A stretch of DNA of 64,000 bases from Agrypnia vestita (taxonomy: Eukaryota > Arthropoda > Insecta > Trichoptera > Phryganeidae): the NCBI GenBank assembly GCA_016648135.1, contig JADDOH010002618.1, forward strand, positions 124,001-188,000, in the 5' to 3' direction. A model generated the notes under the pieces. The model worked only from the letters and a program-made list of their open reading frames with translations. It ran no database searches and was not told where the DNA came from. A program made the position numbers and the translations under genes. Shown here one piece after another: positions 44,642-52,965 of the stretch. The first letter of the stretch is position 1. Each line of letters begins with the position of its first letter.

Positions 44642-44822
44642 TATACAGACTATCTCGTAGTTAGTAACCAATATGTTGCGAAAGTCTTCATCCAATTTTG
44701 AATAGAAAATATTCTTTGCACTTTGGATAAAATGTCGACAGTTACGAAGTTAAGCGACATCAAAGATCCCTTTTATTCAATATTTCTGACTTATTTTTTG
44801 TAAAATGTCAGACTATAATAAA
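44642..44822 (+). repeat. Rep-G copy 4
   Basis: TATACAGACTATCTCGTAGT, AATTTTGAATAGAAAATATT, AAATGTCGACAGTTACGAAG, TAAGCGACATCAAAGATCCC and TCAATATTTCTGACTTATTT. The most complete copy. Confidence 0.5.
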
Positions 44823-44875
44823 TGTAATTTATATCGAATATAAAAAAATCTTGTTTAACTGCACAGTGTATGTTA

Positions 44876-45178
44876 TGTTACGTGGCGTGGCTCGCTCGAA
44901 AAATGAAATGGCACAACTCGTAAAATAAATCTTTTATTATCGCTTGTACATTATCTCTAACATTTTACAATCGCTCGCAACGCAACTACCTATTTTTTAT
45001 TCAAACACAAAAGAACAGCTCTCTTTTGTTTTTCTACTCGGGTAAGAACCCTTCCATTTCTTCGCTATTTATTAATCATGTTAGTTCTTATTTCAACCAC
45101 TGGGCATACCGGCCCGTCGTTCTGCGCATGTGACACTTTTCTATGGAACTGTCAAATGTCAACCAACAGCTCGTTACA
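44876..45178 (-). mobile_element. Solo LTR (303 bp) of an LTR retrotransposon
   Basis: On the minus strand it begins TGTAACGAGCTGTTGGTTGA and ends GCCACGCCACGTAACA, with TG..CA ends and a short inverted TGT(A/T)AC terminus. GTTA flanks both sides (44872-44875 and 45179-45182), a 4-bp target duplication. It contains AATAAAAGATTTATTTTA, which suits a polyadenylation signal. No internal region or second LTR is adjacent, so recombination between LTRs probably removed the rest. Confidence 0.75.
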
Positions 45179-45249
45179 GTTATATGACTTGTATCAGGGT
45201 ATTGCAGGAATGTATACCTAGTGAGCTGTGATGCAGACACACACTACTG

Positions 45250-45640
45250 TCCTATAACTCTATGAGAATGCAATACAACAATGCGTTCAGGATAATGCTC
45301 GGTCTACCCTTGCATTGCAGTGCATTTCAAATGTTTGCAGAGCACAGGATACATGGCCTTGCTGCTCTCCAAAGGTAGCCATTGCAAGAATGAGGATATG
45401 GGGGTCTAACAACTCTACTATTCAAGCAGCTGCTATGTGGCTTGACTCCCCAGTGCATAAAAGATGGACACTAATCATGCAACAGTGGCTGTTTTCCACG
45501 GTGTTCAATGAATTTTCTATTTTTAATTTCGATATTTTTCTTTCATTTTCTAATTTTACTTATAAATATATATATCTATATGACAAGATTAGAATCTTTT
45601 TCATACTAGCCGAAATAAAGATATATTATTATTATTATAT
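45250..45640 (+). pseudogene. Non-LTR RT remnant, lineage 6, C-terminus and 3' tail
   Basis: SYNSMRMQYNNAFRIMLGLP, LHCSAFQMFAEHRIHGLAAL, QR, then a frameshift near 45374, AIARMRIWGSNNSTIQ and HKRWTLIMQQW. The pattern RVQYNNAFRxLLGLPRxCSAxxMFAExRVxxF, R, GSxNSI is the C-terminal part of a CR1/L2/Jockey-like RT. The 3' end has GAAATAAAGATATATTATTA and a TTA-repeat tail. A second, shorter 3' fragment of the same element is at 59338-59578. Confidence 0.75.
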
Positions 45641-45648
45641 TAAAATAA

Positions 45649-46044
45649 TTAAACGTATTTTTTGCGAGTGACTCGACGCAGAAAACAGTAATGCAAATAT
45701 GAATGTGGTCTTTTACATGTTACAATTTTTGTGGGCGTTTTGCATTTGAAACTCACTACTGGAGCGATTTGGCTACTATTGAATTGTTTGTTTTTTCTTA
45801 CGGTTTCATTTTTCCAAGCCAATTGACAGGTGTGTCGGGCTGTATTGTGACGTTTGACACACCGCCGCGGCGATCTCTCATTGGTCCATTGGACTGACCA
45901 ATAATTAATGACATTATGCAACGCTACAGGCGGCGAATCACCCAATAGGAGCGCTCGACCTCCTAAGAACAAATGCAAGGTTGTCTTCGCAGAGGTGGTA
46001 CGTGAGATACCTCTGTCTGGCTTGTGCCCGATGCTATTTGACAT
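45649..46044 (-). other. Open frame of 131 codons, unassigned
   Basis: Rich in R, K, T and S, with HTCQLAWKNETVRKNKQFNS and no recognised domain. The region is GC-richer (45830-46040) and overlaps an opposed open frame. The 5' portion may belong to an unrecognised element; not called as a gene. Confidence 0.15.
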
Positions 46045-46204
46045 ACTTAGTGGAAAACTAGATTTGCGAATGTTTATTCAAAACTCTTGTAAATATATGA
46101 TGTTCAAACTGTTAACAATGTATACAAAGATTATTATATGCACAAAATTTATTTTTTAAAATTCAAGAAGTAAAAATAATGTATCATGTAATAACAATAT
46201 GTAT

Positions 46205-46365
46205 CAGATATGGAGTATAAAAGCAAAGGCAGCAATATCCAAAAAATTTAAAAAAATGTTTTAAATGCAGTCACCGAGGACTGAGTTCTAGATTTAAGTA
46301 CATATTTATTCCTCCCAAAATCAACATGATGACTACATTAATTTTTTTTGGATATAAGTAAAAAA
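46205..46365. repeat. Rep-E palindromic repeat, copy 2
   Basis: AAAAGCAAAGGCAGCAATAT, AAATGCAGTCACCGAGGACT on the left; ATGATGACTACATTAATTTT, TTTTGGATATAAG on the right, inverted as in the 8.6 kb copy. Confidence 0.5.
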
Positions 46366-46567
46366 TATAAATATATTAGTATAATAATAATATATCATTT
46401 TTAAAAACAACTACGACCCAGTTGTATAATAAAATGCAATCAAGCTATTCACGTTGATATTATGTTATTAACTTGATAGGTTTGCATATTTTATATGATA
46501 TAAAATATGAATATTGGGTATTATTACGGACTCATATACCTCCGCCCTACTCTCCGCGGGTACAGGT

Positions 46568-46616
46568 CGTCCTCCTGATGACGTTGAATACGAATTCAAC
46601 GAAACGTCGAGAATCG
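46568..46616 (+). ncRNA. Hammerhead ribozyme motif (HH-3), nearly complete
   Basis: CTGATGA (46575-46581), one C, stem II GTTGAAT with loop ACGA and partner ATTCAAC (46583-46600), GAAA (46601-46604), C and GUC (46606-46608). Stem I is CTC/GAG next to the core, with a C-A mismatch and then weaker pairs, so less stable than the 41.1 kb copy. The core residues are all intact. The downstream body TATAAAATATCCGCAACCAG and TTACAGTTAAAT, to 46709, is shared with the HH-3 palindrome at 41.1 kb. Confidence 0.7.
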
Positions 46617-46709
46617 TTTCTCGGAAAAACATACGGTTCGTATAAAATATCCGCAACCAGTTACAGTTAAATATATCTAACGACTGTAATAACAACCTTA
46701 ACTCTTTAA
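46617..46709 (+). repeat. HH-3 repeat body
   Basis: TTTCTCGGAAAAACATACGG TTCGTATAAAATATCC to AACCTTAACTCTTTAA. It matches both the minus-strand left side and the plus-strand right side of the 41.1 kb palindrome, which shows that palindrome is made of two inverted copies. Confidence 0.65.
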
Positions 46710-46829
46710 CGAAATTATTATGTTTGATTTCTGCAAGGTTTTAATAATTTTATTTGACTATCAAATAGAATAAATTTTTAATATTCTATTTAAGTTACAG
46801 TAGTACAGTTCAACGTTTTACTGAAAATC

Positions 46830-46932
46830 AGTCAAAAATGTTGAAAAAAAATACAAAATTTGATGTCACTTATCTTCTTTACTGTCGACATTTCATGAAG
46901 AAGATTTCCTCGAAGTTTTGCTACCAGCTATG
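46830..46932 (-). repeat. Rep-G copy 5
   Basis: The complement reads AAGGTGTCTCATAGCTGGTA, GAGGAAATCTTCTTCATGAA, ATGTCGACAGTAAAGAAGAT and AAGTGACATCAAATTTTG, parallel to the other Rep-G copies. Confidence 0.45.
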
Positions 46933-47589
46933 AGACACCTTAAATTATTAATCACCCATAATAATGATAGTAAAGTAATAAAAAATTAATTAGATTATCC
47001 AACTAGTTTCAAGTGATATCCCTGTACATCATTTCTAACATCTCTATATAAAAAACAAGTTTTTTTAAAGATAATCATATTTAAATTTACTATAATGACT
47101 AGAAGAAAAACATATACACCATTCTAGGAGCAAAACCAACTAGCATATACTTAAAATATAAAAAAAATTGTAACAGGAATAGAATAGAGACGTGTAATTT
47201 TATTTATATATGAATTATTATAATCTATGATAATTTTCTTAGTATTCAGACATGAGAGAAATAAATTCAAGACTAGAAACAAGGAATAAATTACGGTGGT
47301 CGGGTCCGCGGCCGACCCGGTGATCTCTGGAGCCGTAGGCAAAGTGGCACCCATTCTGCCACCGAGACGACGATGCTAGGTAGCTGGGTGGGTGTAAACC
47401 ATAACTCGTATTACTTGTCGGTGATTTGGCTGCAAGTATAGATAATTCATTTCACGAAGACAGTTATTATAGCGACAACGGTTTTGCAAGAAAAAAATTA
47501 AAGTTGGGGCAGCGATCTGTAGTTTTATTCATCAAGCTTGTGCAATAGTGAAATCAATGATTTATTGCGACATTTTTTATTATTCTACT
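46933..47589. other. No gene recognised
   Basis: AT-rich except for a GC-rich patch at 47295-47390 (TCGGGTCCGCGGCCGACCCG). The minus-strand frame 47151-47354 reaches into that patch and has no recognised motif. Confidence 0.4.
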
Positions 47590-47792
47590 TCTTTTTCTTT
47601 TGTTAGATCTGTCGGTCTGTGGTAGTGAAAACTACGTCTCCTGGGATGATGAGATCCAGCTATCCCTCCATCTTTTAGGTGGTCCCCGGTGGGCGTCATC
47701 CAGAGATGATAGCTGCTACAAGAGTCTGTCGCTGATAATCCTGACTACGCGAATCCCTCAAGAATCTCCCTCTGAATTTACTCCATCGTGTT
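47590..47792 (-). pseudogene. Possible non-LTR RT tail fragment
   Basis: On the minus strand the sequence reads LSSLDDAHRGPPKRWRDSWI followed by SSSQET. The G-PPKRWRDS piece resembles the GRPxKRWxDxI motif near the C-terminus of non-LTR RTs. The evidence is one short motif only, and several stops interrupt it. The plus-strand frame 47600-47833 would be its shadow. The fragment is cut on the right by the hAT insertion at 47793. Confidence 0.3.
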
Positions 47793-48317
47793 TAGGGAAT
47801 GCAATCCCGAGTCGGGATTCCATTGGCATTTGAGATTAGAATTACCAGTCCCGCGGGATCCCTACGGATCGGGATCCCGAATACTTTTGTATTTTTTGTT
47901 TTGTTTATAGACCTGAATAGAAATTAATGACAATGCCTTGCATTTTTATATCAGCAATTTTAATAAAATGCTTATTATTAATCATTGTATTTAAGTTTTG
48001 TAGGCGTTTTCCCAAGCATCAATCGGTCAATGTAGTAGAGTAAAAACTACTAACTAGTAGTAGTTTTTATTACTATGTTAGGTTAATAAAATATAGCAAA
48101 TATTATTCAAAGCTATTTTCATTATTTGAATGTGATATGAACATAAGTTTTAAGTACTTACTAAAAGCTTTATAGACATATACAATTCAACATACAGAAC
48201 ATAAATGCTAATCAATCCCGATAACCTCGTCCGATTTTTGGGTTCGGGATTGATCTCGTAAAATGCCTCGAGATCTCGCGGGATCCCGATCTCGCGGGAT
48301 CGGGATTGCATTCCCTA
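47793..48317 (+). mobile_element. hAT-type non-autonomous element (525 bp)
   Basis: Inverted ends TAGGGAATGCAATCCCGA and TCGGGATTGCATTCCCTA (18 of 18 bases match). The flanking octamers are ATCGTGTT (47785-47792) and ATCGTGCA (48318-48325), 6 of 8 identical, as expected for an old hAT target duplication. Sub-terminal GGGATCCC and CTCGCGGGATC motifs repeat near both ends. No transposase frame. Confidence 0.75.
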
Positions 48318-48369
48318 ATCGTGCATCGTGCTATGTCTTTTATTTTACAGGTATTCTTTTATCTACATT

Positions 48370-48560
48370 TTGAACACGATAGAGAATAAATTTTTCAACA
48401 GACGAGTGACGATTAGTGCAAAATTGCATAAATTCATTAAAGAATAGTGCTCCGATTAAATTCGAGTTCAGTGATTTTAGTTAATTTATAAAACTTTAAT
48501 TAATATCAAGCGTTCGATTTGTTACCCACCGCCACAATTCCGTAGTAATTTCCTAGATTT
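48370..48560 (+). repeat. LTR relic, R-U5-like segment, copy a
   Basis: AATAGTGCTCCGATTAAATT CGAGTTCAGTGATTTTAG, AAAACTTTAATTAATAT and CCGTAGTAA. The same ordered blocks occur at 58.0, 60.8 and 62.5 kb. Interpreted as the transcribed 3' part of an LTR; boundaries unknown. Confidence 0.45.
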
Positions 48561-48632
48561 GTCCGGTAAGAAGAAAGCGAGGGAAAGTTGCCTGGCAAGC
48601 CCGTATTACAAGCCTCGATATGATATTCCAAA

Positions 48633-48654
48633 TATATATATATATATATATATT
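48633..48654. repeat. (AT)n microsatellite
   Basis: An uninterrupted run of AT dinucleotides just before TTTTTGTTTAAAATGG. Confidence 0.85.
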
Positions 48655-49407
48655 TTTGTTTAAAATGGTTACTTATATACTAGAAAAACTTATTTTGTGT
48701 TCATTTTTTGCATCGTAACAACACACATATTTTGCGCACATTCTTTTATTTTATTAAATTATTTTTAAAAATTACTTTTGATTGCAAGACGATAATAATA
48801 TTTTTGGTCCAAATGAGTCCGATTCGATGTTAACTTCTCAATTAGCAGCCCTTTTAAACGTAGCTCTGATGACATAATTATTTCTCGTACCTACTTTAGG
48901 TTTGATACATTTTAATTAAGTAATATAATGAATGATAAGATTGCGTCGGGCGCATTCGGGCCGGCGACTGAATGCCGATGACAAATGAGCAACAGCATTT
49001 GTTAATGGCACGCCCACATGCGCAACGTATGTTGATGTACTTAAAAGCAGTGTCCGAAGGTGTTGCCTGAATGGAAAAATAAAACGCTTCATTTTAAATG
49101 AGCACTAATTTATTTTTTGAACACCAAACCTGTTCACTAAAAAATATCTAATACAGAAAAGAACAATCCGTCACCATTCCGCAAGACGAATAAATTATAT
49201 TTAATGGCACCAAAAAATATATTTCATCTGTTCAACATTCCAGTTCCGAAACGGGGTACAGTATAACCCCAAAGATATTATGTATTTTTAAAACTATTTA
49301 ATAATTATTAATGATATTGAGCTGGTATTTTTTGTAAGCCTCATAAATATTCCAAAGAAAATAACACCCAAAGAAAATAAAATGATAACTTACTTACTTA
49401 CTCACCA
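48655..49407. other. No gene recognised
   Basis: AT-rich; nothing identified. Confidence 0.4.
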
Positions 49408-49945
49408 TCACGCCGTTTCCCCGTGGGGGTAAACAGAGAGAATAGAGCGCCACACTCTTCTGTCCTGACATACAACTCTCGCATCATCCACATTTATACA
49501 TCTTCGCATGCAAGCTCGCCGGTTGTTGAGGCTTCTAACGGGACCATCTTCCAGTATCTGATTTATCTGGTCATGCCACGTCTTCTGCGGTCGCCCTCTC
49601 TTTCTGGCGCCATCAACACTTGAATTATATATCTTTCTTACCATTCTTTCCTCATTCATTCGCTTGACATGCCCAAACCATCTGAACGACCCTTTATTAA
49701 TTCTATTAATTATGCTAAGATTAGCTTTATATTCATTCCTAATATCTGCATTCTTTACTCTATCATAAATTTATTTTCCATACATACGTCTGAGGGGTCT
49801 CTCTCTCAGTTCTCCACTGCATTCAATCTACTTTCGTTCCTTTTCTGCCAGCTCCAGGCTTCGCTTGTATACATCATGATAATGTGTAGTAAAATAAGCT
49901 GTTTATTCTCATTGTTCAATTTCACTCCGTTCAAGCTCACTCGAT
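49408..49945 (-). pseudogene. Non-LTR RT C-terminal remnant, lineage 4, copy b (best preserved)
   Basis: From about 49945 downwards: RVSLNGVKLNNENKQ, MMYTSEAWSWQKRNESRLNA with VEN, a stop and a frameshift, then RMYGK, a TAA, and an open run of about 120 codons. That run includes VKNADIRNEYKANLSIINRI, GSFRWFGHVKRMNEERMVRK, RGRPQKTWHDQINQILEDG, NNRRACMRRCINVDDARVVC and QDRRVWRSILSVYPHGETA, with the stop at 49408. All known C-terminal motifs of this arthropod RT family are present in order. The catalytic domain is missing, as is usual for 5'-truncated non-LTR insertions. GTAA repeats (TGAGTAAGTAAGTAAG) follow the stop on the minus strand, like a microsatellite tail. Confidence 0.8.
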
Positions 49946-51000
49946 AAAATAACTTTTTTCTGTTCTTTCTTGTGTATGTTTTAGCCTTTACTTTTTATCT
50001 CTATATTTGCTGTGTTCACATTTAAGCGATGAAAAGCATTGAAAATTATCGTTTTATAATTGTATTACCTGTATCATGTTATGTGTTTTTCATTGTTTGT
50101 GAAAAAAAAGACAATCAAAAGAAGAAAAAATATGTTTTTCCATAGAATCGGAAATATTCAATACTATACGGTTACGTCATTCTGCTTGCACAGATTCTGT
50201 CGGCGGGGCGCTTGTGAGTGATGAGATGTCAAGTTATGGTTTCTTAAAATATGACAAAAAATTTAGAAGAATCTTGCTCTCATTGAATAAGAAGTGTAAT
50301 TTAAAATATTATAAAACATTTTCAAACCGTTATGCGGTATAGATACGTCATTAATTGGGGACACTTTATACCCCACTCCAAACCCCAATCCTATTTTCAA
50401 TCTTCCGGTAACCGAAGGTTAATAATATAATAATAAATATTGCTACCTGACTGGATAAGCCAGCACTTAAATGCAAACTCTGATTAAAATATATTTAATG
50501 ATCAAAAATTTTTTTGCACTTATGGGTAGATTTTTTCTCTAAGAATGTGCACATATTGGTGTGCGTTAATGATATTTATGCGAGAAAGAGACGAAGTTGT
50601 TCGAGTCGCTTCATGCTAGACAGTAAAGCAACAATACACTTCACGTCAGTGACGCAAAATATCGGTTATAAACACCACACGCAGCCACCAAATTTAGCAC
50701 ATTGATAGTAATAATTATTAAACCATTTTTAAAAATTTTCAAAGATTACAAAATTTATATTCTTCACTTACTAGTTTCAGGTGATAAAGGGCATTTGCAG
50801 AGTCATTAGAATGTAGATTGTTGATTTTTTAAAACTGAATAATTTATTTTAAATATATTTCATGTGAACGAGATAGCAAATATGTTTTTGTTATTCATTC
50901 AACAAATGATCAGTTTTTTTATTTATTTATTTTGCTATCCATAAAACCGAATGAATCCCTGGATCACAGGGATTTTTAAAATTTAACAAAGATGTTGAAA
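49946..51000. other. No gene recognised
   Basis: AT-rich. The 63-codon frame at 50514-50705 has no recognised motif. Confidence 0.4.
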
Positions 51001-51085
51001 CGGGATACGTGTCACATTACTATTCTTATTATTTTCAAACGAAGCTAGATGCTTGTGACATGAAAATAAGACTCATTTAGTTGTA
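51001..51085 (-). repeat. SINE-1 copy 4 (body only)
   Basis: GATACGTGTCACATTACTAT, TCTTATTATTTTCAAACGAA, GCTAGATGCTTGTGACATGA and AAATAAGACT match the 3' body of the 63.2 kb copy. The tRNA-like head is missing. Confidence 0.55.
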
Positions 51086-51350
51086 CAGAACCGTGGACGC
51101 AGAGGGCGAGTAGTGTTGGTCAAAATCACCATTTATACCTGTTACACAGTAATCGTTATATGAGATTTTTACCAAATTGATTTGGTGATTAGTAACTGAG
51201 ATATTCCTGTTGTCTGGTATCCACGATTGCCCGTCGAATTGCAAAAAATCCATTACAAATTATCGATACAATAAGATACATATCTCAGGTAAAAAATATA
51301 TTGAATTATAAAATAACGGTTTTGATCATAGCTAACGATGAGTAGACCTC

Positions 51351-51505
51351 TTTCCATATAAGAAAGACAATCGAAATAGTGTGTGTAAGCCGTGCGTACG
51401 ACGCACGTTGTTTCGTTGTGTTGATGTTTACCAATACAACGAAACGATGTGCCTCGTACGCACGACTTTCACGTACTAATTCGATTGTTTTTCTTCAATG
51501 GAAAG
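51351..51505. repeat. Large hairpin palindrome (arms about 69 bp)
   Basis: The left arm 51351-51419 (TTTCCATATAAGAAAGACAA TCGAAATAGT, GCCGTGCGTACGACGCACGT, TGTTTCGTTGT) and the right arm 51437-51505 (ACAACGAAACGATGTGCC, TCGTACGCACGACTTTCACG, AATTCGATTGTTTTTCTTCA) are inverted copies with roughly 85 percent match by eye. The loop is only 17 bp. No HH core is present. Confidence 0.8.
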
Positions 51506-51511
51506 ATATAT

Positions 51512-51583
51512 TTACTGCCAATCAGGTGTCTGCCTCGACGATTTCAGGTATAGTGGACACCTAATTAGGTTGTGTGGCAGTAA
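51512..51583. repeat. Nested stem-loop
   Basis: TTACTGCCA (51512-51520) pairs with TGGCAGTAA (51575-51583), and inside it AGGTGTC (51524-51530) with GACACCT (51556-51562). It lies directly after the palindrome, in a GC-richer patch that extends to about 51740. Confidence 0.5.
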
Positions 51584-51872
51584 GACACGCCGAGCCACAG
51601 TTGCTCCTTAGTAATTCACTTAAACGGTGGCACCTGCTACGTCCGGCGTATTTCACGTGCCGCGGAAGTGCAGCCTCATATTAGGACCACTCTGTGTCCG
51701 TTGGCATCTGATACCGAGTTAGTCATGGTATTTGAATAGATCAGGTTAATAACCTAAAGTAACTCAACAAATATTTGGATAATACCTTTCCTTTCACGGA
51801 AGTGTGACACAATTCAACATAGACTCACTTTACAAAATAAAAATAAAGATTTTTTCAATTCATTGTCTTTGT

Positions 51873-52376
51873 ATAGCGTGGCCCATCGGATACGCTGGAT
51901 TTAAATACCCCACAATCCTTTTATATTATTTTGGCAACTATAATGTTAGACGTTTTCCATCTGCTGTCCAGGAACATCAACAATTGAACATTAGCAGAAG
52001 CAGTTTGCAAGGAATTATCACTAAGGACCTTCAGCCCTATCCTTATGCGACTTGACGTAATGCGATTTTTTCCTCTGAGGTTTTGTATAGATACTCCATT
52101 GTCGATGCTAGTAAACCACAAACAATTCCTGAACTGAAAACAGTAATCCAAAGCGTTATTGCTGAAATTGAACAAATTGCCTTGCAAACAATCTTCAAAA
52201 TTTTTATCAAATGCGTCAGAGTATGCCAACATAGCCGCAGCGGTCATTTGACTTATACCGTAATTAATCTCAACATGTCTACTTTACGAATCAATAAAAA
52301 TTGTCTAATTAAATACTTATTTGGTATGTTTCATATTAAAATTAAATCCGGCGTACCGGATGGGCCACCCTACATA
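51873..52376 (+). mobile_element. Tc1-like element, internally deleted (about 505 bp)
   Basis: The ends TAGCGTGGCCCATCGGATAC GCTGGATTTAA and, inverted, TGTAGGGTGGCCCATCCGGT ACGCCGGATTTAA match over about 30 bp. The inside joins an N-terminal helix-turn-helix piece of a transposase to its C-terminal tail, so the catalytic middle is missing. Exact ends and target duplication could not be fixed. Confidence 0.65.
51945..52260 (+). pseudogene. Tc1-like transposase, N- and C-terminal pieces only
   Basis: VRRFPSAVQEHQQLNISRSS, LQGIITKDLQPYPYAT and a stop correspond to the VRxxxxxLxISRxSLxRILKKDLxxxPYK helix-turn-helix of insect Tc1/mariner relatives. Then PQTIPELKTVIQSVIAEIEQ, TIFKIFIKCVRVCQHSRSGH L corresponds to the xTIxELKxxIxxEIxxI, RxxxCxxxxGxHL C-terminal end. 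The DDE catalytic core between them is deleted. Both pieces are on the plus strand, in different frames. Confidence 0.65.
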
Positions 52377-52855
52377 ACATTTTTGGTATTACACATTTCA
52401 GTGATCCATTATTTCATCGAGATATAACGTTTATATACAAAAGCAGACCAGCGTTGTTCGCTAAAATAATGTTTTGTTTGAATCATTTATAATTTTAGAA
52501 TTTTGTCATTCTTTTTAGTGGGTTTTTATAATAAACTCTCCTTATTTAAAAATTGCTTCACTTTTCTATCAAGGCAGACTATAAAATGCGGAAATGGTTT
52601 AATTCCTATTAGGATATTTCTAATTTAGCCTACACAATGCTGAAAATAAAACCTTTTGAATCGTTGGACAGTTTAAAAATCAAACCGAAAAATGAAATTA
52701 ACAAGCGTGTGTGTTAAAATAAATACATGTTCATCATTTCTTCCTGGAACCTACTATTTTTGCTAAACTTATCTACTCTACTGTACAATTTTTAATTATT
52801 CATATAAATGTTTAAAGGGTAAAATTTGTGGTTGGATATAATTAATTAATTAAAA
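52377..52855. other. No gene recognised
   Basis: AT-rich; nothing identified. Confidence 0.4.
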
Positions 52856-52965
52856 AAAACTAACAAACTTTGTATAAACCACATTGATTATTTATAATGT
52901 CTACCGGTTTCGATACCACTATACAAACGACAATCCACATGGTTTATAAAAAGTTTGTTAGTTTT
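52856..52965. repeat. HH-5 palindrome with half hammerhead (-)
   Basis: Arms AAAACTAACAAACTTTGTAT AAACC (52856-52880) and, inverted, 52941-52965, with one mismatch in 25. On the minus strand near 52901-52911 stands GGTATC-GAAA-CCGG-TA, the 3' half of a hammerhead with CCGG as the palindromic box. The CTGATGA half is absent. Confidence 0.6.
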
